The translations under genes and the position numbers were made by a program. This document shows, one piece after another, positions 1 to 8,880 of a stretch of DNA of 64,000 nucleotides. The notes under the pieces were generated by a model. The model saw only the letters and a program-made list of their open reading frames with translations. It had not been told where the DNA came from and did no database searches. Source of the DNA: Streptomyces pactum (GTDB lineage: Bacteria; Actinomycetota; Actinomycetes; Streptomycetales; Streptomycetaceae). The stretch is taken from assembly GCF_002005225.1 (NCBI RefSeq), contig NZ_CP019724.1, positions 682,001 to 746,000 on the forward strand, in the 5' to 3' direction. Within the stretch, counting starts at the first letter, position 1. Each line of letters begins with the position of its first letter.

Positions 1-175
1 CCCGCACCGCCCCCGCCGGACAGCTCGCCCGGCCGCCGTCCCGTAGGCCGCGGTCTTGCCCGGGCACCAGGTCGGTGTGGCACGCTCGGCAGCGGCCGGG
101 CCGGCGCGCGCCGGTCGTCAGGGATGAACATCGGCGTGCCCGGGTTCGGGTTCGGCACTGCGGAGAGGCGACGGC

Positions 176-1060
176 ATGCGTATCGGACTGCTCGGCACCG
201 GGCCCTGGGCGGACACGGCGCACGCCCCCGCCCTGCGCCGGCACGACGGCCTGGACTTCGTGGGCGTGTGGGGGCGCCGCCCGGACGCCGCCGAGGAACT
301 GGCGGACCGGCACGGCACGCGTGCCTACGACGACGTCGACGCCCTGCTGGCGGACGTGGAGGCCGTCGCGGTCGCACTGCCTCCGGCCGTGCAGGCGGAA
401 CTGGCGGAGCGCGCGGCGCGCGCCGGGCGCCATCTGCTGCTCGACAAGCCGCTCGCGGCGACGGTGGCGCAGGGGCGGGCGGTGGCCGGGGCGGTGCGCG
501 CGGCGGGCGTCGCCTCCGTCGTCTTCTTCACCACCCGGTTCCAGCCCGAGACCGAGGCGTGGATCACCGAACAGGCCGCCGGGGGCGACTGGTTCACGGG
601 GCGGGCGCAGTGGCTCGGCTCGGTGTTCACCGGCGACAGCCCGTTCGCGGACTCGCCGTGGCGGCGGGAGAAGGGCGCCCTGTGGGACGTAGGACCGCAC
701 GCCCTGTCCGTGCTGCTGCCGGTCCTCGGTGACGCCCGGCGGGTGACGGCGGCGGCGCCGGGCCCCGGGGACACCGTCCATGTCGTCCTCGACCACACCG
801 GCGGCGCGTCGAGCACGCTCACGCTCAGTCTGACGGCGCCGCCGGCCGCCGCGGGTGCGACGGTGGAGCTGCGCGGCCGGGCGGGCGTGACGCTCCTGCC
901 GGAGGCGACCGAGGGGCCGGTGCCCGCTCTGCTGCGGGCCGCGGACGCGCTTCTCGCCTCCGCCGAAGGCGGACGCCCCCACCCGTGCGACGCCGCGTTC
1001 GGCCTGCGGGTCACCGAGATCCTCGCCGAGGCCGAGGCTGTGCTGAGCGACTTTCGGTGA
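176..1060 (+). CDS. Gfo/Idh/MocA family NAD(P)-dependent oxidoreductase
   Basis: Predicted 294-residue cytoplasmic dehydrogenase acting on a sugar or cyclitol. The N-terminus carries a Rossmann nucleotide-binding loop (LLGTGPWA near residues 4-11), and a DKP motif near residue 99 occupies the place of the family's EKP catalytic lysine motif. At 294 residues it is shorter than the usual 330-390, so part of the C-terminal substrate domain is reduced. The ATG is preceded by GGAG at a normal distance. It stands alone between the window edge and a convergent broken gene, so the substrate cannot be inferred. The family assignment is solid; the reaction is not known. Confidence 0.85.
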   Translation: MRIGLLGTGPWADTAHAPALRRHDGLDFVGVWGRRPDAAEELADRHGTRAYDDVDALLADVEAVAVALPPAVQAELAERAARAGRHLLLDKPLAATVAQGRAVAGAVRAAGVASVVFFTTRFQPETEAWITEQAAGGDWFTGRAQWLGSVFTGDSPFADSPWRREKGALWDVGPHALSVLLPVLGDARRVTAAAPGPGDTVHVVLDHTGGASSTLTLSLTAPPAAAGATVELRGRAGVTLLPEATEGPVPALLRAADALLASAEGGRPHPCDAAFGLRVTEILAEAEAVLSDFR

Positions 1061-1066
1061 CCGTCG

Positions 1067-1408
1067 TCAGGTGTCGGCCCGCTCCCGCTCGAACGGCTCG
1101 TCGCTCCACCGGAACCAAGCCCTGTCGCCCTGGATGTGCAGCAGATACTCGGCGACCGGCCCGTCGGGAGTAACCAGCCGCACACGTCGTTCGATCTCGG
1201 CGTAGACCTCCTCCCACCGGTCCCAGTGCCCCTCGCCGTCCCGCTCCGCGAGGGCGAGTTCGCGGGCGCACAGGTCCTGGACGGCACCGAACGCCGGACC
1301 GGCGCGGAACCGGCCCGACAGCCATGCGTCGTGCGTGGCGCGCTCCCGCTGTCAGTCGAGGTACGCCGGGACGACGGGGAGGGAGCGCGGGAGTGAGGTG
1401 AACTGCAC
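1067..1408 (-). pseudogene. Small conserved-type protein interrupted by an in-frame TGA
   Basis: Reading the minus strand from a GTG at 1408, with a good AAGGAGGG site 8 bases upstream, gives a 113-codon frame. It is closed only by a TGA at codon 19 (complement of 1352-1354). After the TGA the same frame continues with well-composed protein (for example DRWEEVYAEIERRVRLV) to a natural stop at 1067-1069. No start codon follows the TGA until late in the frame. The simplest reading is a TGG (Trp) to TGA nonsense change, or a base-calling error. The residues resemble a small soluble alpha/beta protein; I do not recognise the family. It is convergent with the oxidoreductase gene that ends 7 bases away. 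Confidence 0.6.
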
Positions 1409-1633
1409 GGCTCTGCCCTCCTTCCGTCCGTCTCGGGGCGTGGCTCGACAGCACGGACACCGAGCGAGCACGGCCACCGGTGTTCCGGCGTGGATTAACC
1501 CGGGCTTAAACGGCGCTTAAGCGTGCCCTGCGCGGCGGCGGGCACCCCAAGTCCCAGCAGGGGCAACGGCCTTGAGGGGGCCCGGGGACGGTTGGCCGGG
1601 CCATCCGTTGTGCGTACCATCGGCCCACGTTGC

Positions 1634-1645
1634 GAGAGCGCTCTC
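1634..1645. promoter_or_regulatory. LacI-family operator-like palindrome (GAGAGCGCTCTC)
   Basis: A perfect 12-bp palindrome, GAGAGCGCTCTC, lies 51 bp upstream of the GH64 glucanase start. LacI-type sugar repressors of Streptomyces bind sequences centred on GAGCGCTC and often control secreted glycosidases. The outer bases differ from the CebR consensus TGGGAGCGCTCCCA found near 59.18 kb, so a different LacI regulator is likely. The repressor is not encoded in this window. Confidence 0.65.
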
Positions 1646-1696
1646 AGAATTCCGCTTTCGCACTGTCATGCCCCGATCAGTATGGAGACCCCCCAC

Positions 1697-2911
1697 ATGA
1701 CTCCTCGTCACCAGCGCCCGCTCGGCCGCCGCAAGCTGCTCGTCGCCCTCGGTGGAGCGGTCGTGGCCGCGCCCGTCGCCGCCGCCGTCGCCCCGCACGC
1801 CCTCGCCGGCGTCGGCTCGGACGGCGGCACGGCCACCCCCCAGGCCGAGGCGGCGGGCGCCCTGCCGCTGACGATCGTCAACGGCACCGGCTCCTTCGGC
1901 GACGCCGACGTGCACGTCTACATCGTCGGCAACCAGGACGGCCGGCAGGTGCGCGTCACGCCCGACGGCACCGTCGCGCCCGTGGCGCTGTCGGACAACG
2001 GCGCCGACGGCTACACCGACTACGCGATCGGCCTCGCCGGCGGCGGCGAGACGAAGCTGAACCTGCCGTACCTCTCCGGCCGGATCTACGTGTCGCTCGG
2101 GGGGAAACTGAAGTTCAAGGTGGTCACCGACGGCGCCGGCGACCCGGCGCTGCAGTACCCGGCGGGCTGGGTCGAGTCCGACCCCAACTACGGGGTGCTG
2201 CACGACTGCGCCGAGTTCACCTACAACTCCGCCGGGATGTTCTGCAACACCACCATGGTCGACATGTTCAGCGTGCCGCTCGCCATCCGGCTGACCGGCG
2301 CGAAGGACCAGACGACGGGCACCGTGCGCGCCGGCGGACGAGCGGCCGCCTTCGAGGCGATGCGCCGGGTCGAGGAGTTCGCCCCGCTGGTCGTGGACGA
2401 CACCCGGGTGATAGCGCCGGGGCACGGCCTGGACGCCGGTCTCTTCCCCAAGGACTACCTCGCCCCGTACATCGACGAGGTGTGGAGCACCTACACGGGC
2501 AAGGACCTCAGGGTCACCACCAACGCCGGGACCTTCACCGGCCGGGTGCGTGGTGACCGGCTGACCTTCGACGGGCCCGCCCAGGTGTCGTTCGCCAAGC
2601 CGTCCACCCGGGACGTGCTGTTCTGCGACGGCGCCATCGCCGCGCCCAACGACGGCACGACCGGTCCCGTCGCCGCGGTCCTCGGCGCCGGCTTCAACCG
2701 CTCCACGCTGCTCTCCTCGGCCGACCACCCGACGACCGACCCGGCGGCGTTCTACGCCACCGCGCTGACCAACCACTACGCCAAGGCCGTGCACGCGGCC
2801 ACCGAGGACGGCAGGGCGTACGGCTTCGCCTTCGACGACGTGGCGGACTTCGCCTCCTACATCCAGGACACGGCACCCACCGGGTTCCGGCTGACCCTCA
2901 CCGCGTTCTAG
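1697..2911 (+). CDS. Secreted GH64 beta-1,3-glucanase (Tat signal)
   Basis: 404-residue secreted enzyme of the glycoside hydrolase 64 / thaumatin-like beta-1,3-glucanase family, which releases laminari-oligosaccharides from fungal or algal beta-1,3-glucan. A twin-arginine signal (GRRKLLVALGG) is followed by a hydrophobic stretch and an Ala-rich cleavage region in the first 40 residues. The beta-sandwich segment LPYLSGRIYVSLGGKLKF is typical of the family. ATG 1697 is chosen over the in-frame ATG at 1682 because GGAGA lies 9 bases before 1697. A LacI-type palindrome upstream suggests induction by an oligosaccharide. No extra carbohydrate-binding module is visible. Confidence 0.88.
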   Translation: MTPRHQRPLGRRKLLVALGGAVVAAPVAAAVAPHALAGVGSDGGTATPQAEAAGALPLTIVNGTGSFGDADVHVYIVGNQDGRQVRVTPDGTVAPVALSDNGADGYTDYAIGLAGGGETKLNLPYLSGRIYVSLGGKLKFKVVTDGAGDPALQYPAGWVESDPNYGVLHDCAEFTYNSAGMFCNTTMVDMFSVPLAIRLTGAKDQTTGTVRAGGRAAAFEAMRRVEEFAPLVVDDTRVIAPGHGLDAGLFPKDYLAPYIDEVWSTYTGKDLRVTTNAGTFTGRVRGDRLTFDGPAQVSFAKPSTRDVLFCDGAIAAPNDGTTGPVAAVLGAGFNRSTLLSSADHPTTDPAAFYATALTNHYAKAVHAATEDGRAYGFAFDDVADFASYIQDTAPTGFRLTLTAF

Positions 2912-3118
2912 GCCGAACCGGGGGCGCCCCGCGTGCGGGAGGCCGGGCGGCCCGACCGCGTGCCGCTGGTGGATCCGGCGCAAGCGCGGCGCGCCGGGCC
3001 GGGCTGGATCACGTCGGCCTCCGGATGCGGGGGCCGCTTCCGCATTGAATGGTGTTATCGGGATATTCGGGACCGACAACAGCACGGCACCGAAGCAGCG
3101 ATCCGAGGAGCACTGATC

Positions 3119-3340
3119 ATGTCGACGTCACAGCCTGACGCCTCCCGACCGTCCGAAGCCCGCGCGGGGGACGACCGCGTCACCCCGGACGACCTGCTCC
3201 ACACCCGCAACGGCACGGACGTGTCCCCGGAGGACCTCGTCCTCGCGGCCGGCCGGGACGTCACCCCGAAGAACCTCGAATGGGCCAGGCGCAAGCTGGA
3301 CGAGGAGGGGCCCGCCGCCCTCGACAAGTTGCTGCCCTGA
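3119..3340 (+). CDS. Small acidic hypothetical protein (73 aa)
   Basis: A 73-residue acidic soluble protein with no signal peptide or membrane segment. The middle has two similar stretches, VTPDDLLHTRNGTDVSPEDL and VTPKNLEWARRKLDEEG, giving a pattern of repeated V-T/S-P-x-D/N-L turns. A GAGGAGC ribosome site precedes the ATG. The gene faces a strong bidirectional hairpin and the DUF5709 gene. I do not recognise a function; the coding character is good for its length. Confidence 0.7.
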   Translation: MSTSQPDASRPSEARAGDDRVTPDDLLHTRNGTDVSPEDLVLAAGRDVTPKNLEWARRKLDEEGPAALDKLLP

Positions 3341-3404
3341 CCCCGGGCGGCCGCCCGGCATCACAGGGCGCCACAGGGCGTCACTGCGCACCACAGGGCG
3401 TCAC

Positions 3405-3443
3405 AGGGCCCGGACCGGCGCGGGCGGCACCGGTCCGGGCCCT
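3405..3443. terminator. Strong bidirectional terminator hairpin
   Basis: Perfect 14-bp inverted repeat (left arm AGGGCCCGGACCGG, 11-base loop) between two convergent genes, without a U-tract, as is usual in Streptomyces. Just before it, the decamer CACAGGGCGY recurs several times between 3363 and 3408. Confidence 0.85.
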
Positions 3444-3485
3444 GCGACGGGTGGGCGCTCGAAGGGGTCGGCGGCGCGGCCGGGC

Positions 3486-3974
3486 CTACCGGCCGTCCTC
3501 CCTGTCCGGCAGCTCCGTCTCGTCCTCCACGACGTGCATGGCGGCCTCCTCGGCGCCCGCGGCTCCGCCGTCGACGCCGACGTCCTGCGCGACGGTCTCC
3601 TTCGTCGTGTCGGCGTGCGCGCCCTCGTCGGGAGCGACCAGGCGGCCGGAGCGGGCGGTGCCCGCCTCGGGGTCGACCGGCTCGCCCTCGCCGCCGGGCT
3701 CGTCGCCCACGCCGTCCCCGTCCGGGGCGGACACGTCGGGCGTCTCCTGGGAGAGCCGTTCGTCGAGGGTCTCGCCGTCGTGCTGCTCGGCGGCCGTGGT
3801 GCCGTGCTTGGTCACGCCGAGGGGTTTCTCCGGCGGGGAGTAGCCCTCGTCGAGCGTGTCGTCGTAGGTCCGCTCGTCGACGGCGTCCTGGAGGTCGAGG
3901 GGCGCGGCGTCCTCCTGCTCCTCGTTGGTTCCGGTGGGCTGGTAGACGTCGTCGGCCATCGGGTCCGTGCCCAT
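3486..3974 (-). CDS. DUF5709 family acidic protein
   Basis: 162-residue, very acidic and probably disordered protein (MADDVYQPTGTNEEQEDAAP near the start) of a family common in actinomycetes (DUF5709). It has no membrane segment or signal. The segment DDTLDEGYSPPEKPLGVTKHG is the recognisable core of the family. The first ATG at 3974 has GAGGGAGG five bases upstream and is preferred to the ATG five codons later. Function is unknown. It is transcribed alone and shares a terminator with the convergent 73-residue gene. Confidence 0.8.
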   Translation of the reverse strand: MGTDPMADDVYQPTGTNEEQEDAAPLDLQDAVDERTYDDTLDEGYSPPEKPLGVTKHGTTAAEQHDGETLDERLSQETPDVSAPDGDGVGDEPGGEGEPVDPEAGTARSGRLVAPDEGAHADTTKETVAQDVGVDGGAAGAEEAAMHVVEDETELPDREDGR

Positions 3975-4069
3975 CGCCGCCTCCCTCTCGCGCTGCGTCG
4001 GCTCGGTGGTCTGGGTGTGCGGTTCGCGTTTCCCGATACGCGCTCTCTAACCCGTTCCGGCCGGGATCC

Positions 4070-5548
4070 TCACTCCCGGGGCGCGACGCGGATGCTGAGG
4101 TCGGCGATGCGGTGCGGGGCCCAGTCGCGGGCGTAGCCGGGCGGGGTGCCGCCCGGACCGGTGACGGCGGCCACCGGGATGCGGCGGGCGGTGTCCACGA
4201 TCTCGGCGGCGGTGGTGTTCTCGTTGTTGCCGCTGGTGGCGCCGGAGGAACAGCCCGTGTAGTAGCCGATCGGGATGGACTCGTGGCCGGTGATCAGACA
4301 GGGCGGGCGGACGCCGAGCCGGTGCAGTTCGCCGGCGACGCGGGCCCAGTCCTCACGGCTCGCGACGTTGCGGTCCACGGTGCCCACCAGGACGGCGAAC
4401 TGCACCGCCAGGTGGCCGGCCAGCGCGAGCGCGACGAGCGGCGCGACCACCGGCCGCCACCGGCCGCGCGCGGTGCCGACCAGGTGCCACAGCGCGCCGG
4501 CGACCGGGACGGCGAGCAGGGCGTAGGCGGGCTGCAGGAAGCGGGGTGCCGCGTAGCCGATCATGAACAGGTACGGCAGCGCGGCCGTCACCGCGCAGGC
4601 GAACGGGATCACCGTGCGGGCGGCCCGCCGGGCCCGGACCGCGACGACGACCCCGAGGACCGCGACGGCCGGCAGGACGACCCACCACAGGGTGACCACC
4701 GGGTGCGGCATCGAGCCGGTGCACGGACGGCACAGGCCCCGGCCGCCCAGGCTGCGCATCTGGTCGTCGACGGCGATGTTCCAGCCGAGGCCGCCCTGGA
4801 TCTCGGAGGCCCTAGACAGCCGCTCCCCGAAGCCCCCGTACCAGCCGTACGCCTCGATCACCCACTCCACTCCCCCGGCCGCGAGACCGCCCGCGAGGGC
4901 GAGCAGCAGCAGCCAGTGGCGGCGTACGAGGACGAGGACGAGCAGGGGCAGGGTCACCCAGACGGCGTCCGTGGGCCGCATCCACGCCATGAGCGCGGCT
5001 CCGGCCACCACCTCCCACAGCGCGGCCCGGCCGGACAGTCCCTGCCGGCAGCGCAGGAAGGCGCCCACGCAGACCAGGGCGCCGATCGCGACCCAGTAGT
5101 TGGGCATGGCCTGCGGACCGTAGAAGAGGGTCACCCACAGGGTGGCGAAGAACGCGCCGGCCGTGGCCAGGACGCGGGCCGGGAACAGTCCCTTCCAGGC
5201 CCGCAGGGCGAGGTACAGGCCGAGGCCGGACAGTACGGCGAGGTAGACGCGCAGCAGTTCGGTGGACGACGACCAGGACGCGACGGGCGCGACCAGCAGG
5301 GACACGCCGCGGGAGCGCGGTGCGCTGAAGAAGGCGGCCGGGTGGTGGGCGGTGACCTGGCTGACGTACACCGTCTCGTCCCAGCCGAGGCCCATCCCGG
5401 GGTGGACGAAGGCCAGTTGCAACAGAGTGAAGACGGCGGCCACCGCCGCGATCAGGACGTCACCGCGCAGACGCCGTGGGATACCGGACGTCGTCGCCGC
5501 CGGGTCCCGCCGTCTGCCGGCGAGCGCGGCTCCAGCACCGTCGGCCAT
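4070..5548 (-). CDS. Polytopic membrane glycosyltransferase-like protein (GT-C type)
   Basis: 492-residue protein with about ten hydrophobic segments, starting with VLIAAVAAVFTLLQLAFV. The first extracytoplasmic loop holds the acidic motif WDETVY, the place where GT-C and ArnT/mannosyltransferase-like enzymes carry a catalytic Asp. A large external C-terminal domain contains several cysteines. Such proteins transfer sugars from polyprenyl carriers to cell-envelope targets; the exact donor and acceptor cannot be told. ATG 5548 is preferred over a frame opening at 5641 because a G-rich ribosome site precedes it and membrane topology begins shortly after. No glycan-biosynthesis neighbour is present. 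Confidence 0.7.
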   Translation of the reverse strand: MADGAGAALAGRRRDPAATTSGIPRRLRGDVLIAAVAAVFTLLQLAFVHPGMGLGWDETVYVSQVTAHHPAAFFSAPRSRGVSLLVAPVASWSSSTELLRVYLAVLSGLGLYLALRAWKGLFPARVLATAGAFFATLWVTLFYGPQAMPNYWVAIGALVCVGAFLRCRQGLSGRAALWEVVAGAALMAWMRPTDAVWVTLPLLVLVLVRRHWLLLLALAGGLAAGGVEWVIEAYGWYGGFGERLSRASEIQGGLGWNIAVDDQMRSLGGRGLCRPCTGSMPHPVVTLWWVVLPAVAVLGVVVAVRARRAARTVIPFACAVTAALPYLFMIGYAAPRFLQPAYALLAVPVAGALWHLVGTARGRWRPVVAPLVALALAGHLAVQFAVLVGTVDRNVASREDWARVAGELHRLGVRPPCLITGHESIPIGYYTGCSSGATSGNNENTTAAEIVDTARRIPVAAVTGPGGTPPGYARDWAPHRIADLSIRVAPRE

Positions 5549-5734
5549 CGTGCACCCCTCACCCCCGCTCGTCGCGGGGCCGCTCGTCCTCACCTCCAAC
5601 GCCAGTGGCGGGAGCCCGGAAAACCCGGAAATCAAGGTCAAACTAACCCGAGCGCCACGGAAGCGCAGGGGGGAACTCGGCCAGTCGCGCTGGCTCGTTC
5701 CCTCCCGCGCCTCCGCTCCCCCGTGTTCCGCCGG

Positions 5735-8089
5735 TCAGCGGGCGTTGGGGCGGCGGTGCGGGGGCTGTTCGGGGGTGGGACGCCGCTTGGGCGCCGGGAC
5801 GGCCCGGGTGACGGGGCCGTCCCCGTTCACGGTCAGCGCGCTCCCGTGGTGGTGGATCGTCAGGGGAGCGCCGCTCAGCAGTGTGTACGTCGCCTTGTCG
5901 GCGCCGATCTCCACCCGCAGGCACCGGCCGCGGAACTGGAGCCGGAAGGCGAGGCGGCTGAACTTCTCGGGCAGGCGCGGTGTGAAGCGGAGGCCGTCGC
6001 CGTCCCGGCGGGTGCCGCCGAAGCCGGCGACCAGCGCCATCCACGTACCGGCCAGTGAGGCGATGTGGAGTCCGTCGCGGGTGTTGTGCTCCAGGTCCGC
6101 CAGGTCCATCAGCGCGGCCTCGGCCGCGTAGTCGTAGGCCAGCCGCAGATGTCCGGTCTGCGCGGCGACGACGGCCTGGCAGCACGCGGACAGGGAGGAG
6201 TCCCGCACGGTCAGTGGCTCGTAGTAGGCGAAGTTGCGGGCGATCTGGTCCTCGTCGCAGTGGGCGTCGAACCAACTGCCGCAGGTGTACATGGCCAGCA
6301 CCAGGTCGGACTGCTTGATCACCTGCTTGCGGTAGAGGTCGAAGTAGGGGAAGTGCAGCATGAGCGGGTACTGGTCGGCGCCGGTGTCGGCGAAGTCCCA
6401 GCGCTGGTGGCGGGTGAAGCCCGCGTGCTGCTCGTGGACGCCGATCTCCTCGTTGTAGGGGATGTGCACGGACTCGGCGGCGTCCCGCCAGGCGGCGCTC
6501 TCCTCGTCGTCCACGCCCAGCCGGGCCGCCTCGTCCGGGTGGCGCTCGCACGCCTCGGCCGCGGCGAGCAGGTTCGAACGTGCCATGAGGTTGGTGTACG
6601 TGTTGTCGTAGGCGATGGCGCTGTACTCGTCCGGGCCGGTGACGCCGTCGATGTGGAAGACGCCGTGGTGGTCGTGGTGACCCAGCGAGCGCCACAGCCG
6701 GGCCGTCTCCACCAGGAGTTCCAGGGCGGTGTCGCGTTCGAAGTCGGTGTCGCCGGTCGCCGCCGTGTACCGCACCGCGGCGTGCGCGATGTCGGCGGCC
6801 ACGTGGAAGGCGGCCGTGCCGGCCGGCCAGTACGCGGAGCCCTCCGAGCCGTCGATGGTCCGCCACGGGAACGCGGCGCCGCGCAGCCCCAACTGGGTGG
6901 CGCGGTCCCGGGCCGCGGGCAGGGTGTCCCGGCGCCAGCGCAGCGCCTCGGCGACGGCCTTGGGCTCGGTGTAGGTCAGCACGGGCAGCACGAACATCTC
7001 GGTGTCCCAGAACGCGTGTCCGTCGTAACCGGAGCCGGTCAGTCCCTTGGCCGGAATCGCCCGCTGTTCGGCGCGCGCCCCGGCCTGCAGGACGTGGAAC
7101 AGGGCGAAGCGCACGGCCTGCTGGATCTCCTCGTCGCCGTGCACCTCGACATCCGCCCGCGCCCAGAAGTCTTCGAGGTAGGCGCACTGCTCCGCCACCA
7201 GACCGTCCCAGCCGCTGTGCGCGGCGGCGGCGAGCGCCGCCTCGACCTGGTCGCTCATCGCGGGCCGGGAGCGGGCGCCCGACCAGCCGTGGGCGACCGT
7301 CTTCTGCACGCGCAGCCGCTGTCCCGGCGCCAGTACGGAGGTGATGGTCAGGCGGGCCACGTCGGCGTTGCTCTCGCTGCTGGTGGTGATCTCCCCGGTG
7401 GTGTCGACGACGTGGTCGGCGGCCACGGCGACCCTGAGACCACTGCGCCGCGTCCGGTGGACCAGGCGCAGCCGGGACCCGTCGGCCATGTCCTCCTCGG
7501 GCTCCAGCGGGGACTGCAGCGCCTTGGCCGTGCGGGGGTCGCCGTCGGGCTCGGGCAGGCTCTCGTTGGTGACGAGCTCCGACTGGATGACCACCCGGGT
7601 CCGGCTGTCGACGGGCTCGACCTCGTACTCCACGGCGGCGATGGCCCGCTGGGTGAGGGAGACCAGCCGGGTGGAGCGCACCCGGATGGTCGTACCGGCC
7701 GGGGAGGTCCACTCGCAGGTCCGCTCCAGCACTCCGCGCCGCAGGTCCAGGGTGCGTTCGTGCTTGACGAGCCGCCCGTAGCGCAGGTCGAAGGGCTCGT
7801 CGTCGACGAGCAGCCGCAGCAGCTTGCCGTTGGTGACGTTGATGACGGTCTGGCCGGACTCGGGGTAGCCGTAGCCGGCCTCGGCATACGGCAGCGGGTG
7901 GAGTTCGTGGACGCCGTTGAGGTAGCTGCCGGGCAGGCCGTGCGGTTCGCCCTCGTCGAGGTTGCCGCGCCAGCCGATGTGCCCGTTGGACAGGGCGAAG
8001 ACGGACTCGCTCTGGGCGAGGAGGTCGAGGTTGAGGGCGGTCTCGCGCACCGACCAGGGCTCGACGGCGTACGTCCGGTTGGTGATCAC
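5735..8089 (-). CDS. GH65 disaccharide phosphorylase (maltose/trehalose/kojibiose type)
   Basis: 784-residue inverting phosphorylase that splits an alpha-glucosyl disaccharide with phosphate, giving beta-glucose 1-phosphate and glucose. The general acid is Glu488 in GPDEYS, and the glucose-contact stretch FWDTEMF lies upstream, as in maltose phosphorylase. Length matches the family (750-800). The GTG start overlaps the stop of the upstream HAD gene (GTGA), so the two are translationally coupled. The partner would convert beta-glucose 1-phosphate to glucose 6-phosphate. Which disaccharide is used cannot be decided from motifs. A 143-bp piece of this gene (7343-7485) recurs at 15669-15811. Confidence 0.9.
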   Translation of the reverse strand: MITNRTYAVEPWSVRETALNLDLLAQSESVFALSNGHIGWRGNLDEGEPHGLPGSYLNGVHELHPLPYAEAGYGYPESGQTVINVTNGKLLRLLVDDEPFDLRYGRLVKHERTLDLRRGVLERTCEWTSPAGTTIRVRSTRLVSLTQRAIAAVEYEVEPVDSRTRVVIQSELVTNESLPEPDGDPRTAKALQSPLEPEEDMADGSRLRLVHRTRRSGLRVAVAADHVVDTTGEITTSSESNADVARLTITSVLAPGQRLRVQKTVAHGWSGARSRPAMSDQVEAALAAAAHSGWDGLVAEQCAYLEDFWARADVEVHGDEEIQQAVRFALFHVLQAGARAEQRAIPAKGLTGSGYDGHAFWDTEMFVLPVLTYTEPKAVAEALRWRRDTLPAARDRATQLGLRGAAFPWRTIDGSEGSAYWPAGTAAFHVAADIAHAAVRYTAATGDTDFERDTALELLVETARLWRSLGHHDHHGVFHIDGVTGPDEYSAIAYDNTYTNLMARSNLLAAAEACERHPDEAARLGVDDEESAAWRDAAESVHIPYNEEIGVHEQHAGFTRHQRWDFADTGADQYPLMLHFPYFDLYRKQVIKQSDLVLAMYTCGSWFDAHCDEDQIARNFAYYEPLTVRDSSLSACCQAVVAAQTGHLRLAYDYAAEAALMDLADLEHNTRDGLHIASLAGTWMALVAGFGGTRRDGDGLRFTPRLPEKFSRLAFRLQFRGRCLRVEIGADKATYTLLSGAPLTIHHHGSALTVNGDGPVTRAVPAPKRRPTPEQPPHRRPNAR

Positions 8090-8826
8090 GCCCGGCCTCC
8101 CAGTTCGGTGAGGTCCTTGACGACGCGGTCGGCGCCGTGGGCGTAGAGGGCGTCGGTCCGGCCGACGCGGTCGACGCCGACGACGTAGCCGAAGTGTCCG
8201 GAGCGGCCGGCGTCCATGCCGGCCAGCGCGTCCTCGAACACGGCGGCATGGGACGGCTCGACGCCGAGGTCGCGGGCGGCGGCGAGGAAGGTGTCGGGGC
8301 GTGGCTTGCCCGGCAGCTTCCGCGCCCTGGCCACCACGCCGTCGATCCTTACGTCGAACAGGCGCTCGGCGTCGATGGAGCGCAGCACGTCGCGGGTGTT
8401 GGCGCTGGAGGAGACGATCGCGGTGGCGAGGCCGGCGGCACGGACCGCGTCGATGTAGCGCAGGGTGCCCTCGTACGGCTCGACACCGTCGGTGCGGATC
8501 CTCTCGAGGAGCGATGCGTTCTTGCGGTTGCCGACGCCGTTGACGGTGCGCGCGTCCGGCGGGTCGTCGGGATCACCCTCGGGGAGTTCGATGCCGCGGG
8601 AGGCGAGGAAGGAGCGCACGCCGTCGGCGCGGGGGCGGCCGTCGACGTACTCGTCGTAGTCGGAGTCGGAGAAGGGGCGGAAGTCCGCGCCGTCCCGCTC
8701 GCGCAGAAGGGCGTCGAACGTCTCCTTCCAGGCGGCCGCGTGCACCACCGCCGTCCTGGTGACGACCCCGTCGAGGTCGAAGAGGCAGGCCCGGATGCCC
8801 TCGGGAAGTCCTAGCTGCGTCGTCAT
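8086..8826 (-). CDS. HAD-superfamily beta-phosphoglucomutase-like protein
   Basis: 246-residue haloacid-dehalogenase family protein. Motif I is FDLDGVVTRTA (nucleophile and acid/base Asp near residues 16-18), motif II is the Ser in IVSSSAN, and motif IV is VFEDALAG. This is the pattern of beta-phosphoglucomutases, which convert beta-glucose 1-phosphate to glucose 6-phosphate. It lies directly upstream of the GH65 phosphorylase with a 4-base overlap, the usual pathway pair. ATG 8826 is taken as start; an in-frame GTG at 8835 is possible but sits only 3 bases from the GGGGA sequence. Trehalose-phosphatase-like activity is the main alternative. Confidence 0.88.
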   Translation of the reverse strand: MTTQLGLPEGIRACLFDLDGVVTRTAVVHAAAWKETFDALLRERDGADFRPFSDSDYDEYVDGRPRADGVRSFLASRGIELPEGDPDDPPDARTVNGVGNRKNASLLERIRTDGVEPYEGTLRYIDAVRAAGLATAIVSSSANTRDVLRSIDAERLFDVRIDGVVARARKLPGKPRPDTFLAAARDLGVEPSHAAVFEDALAGMDAGRSGHFGYVVGVDRVGRTDALYAHGADRVVKDLTELGGRA

Positions 8827-8880
8827 ACCCGACACAGTTCCCCGCGGGGGCGGGTCCGATCAGGTGACACACTCTGCGGT

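Noticed and set aside
1352..1354. TGA as a selenocysteine codon
   Set aside because: The expected residue by context is Trp (one-base change), no selenium-enzyme family is recognised, and I saw no convincing SECIS-like hairpin.
4112..6058. Long plus-strand frame across the membrane protein and the GH65 end
   Set aside because: Spans two real genes on the other strand and an intergenic region; its residues are low-complexity.
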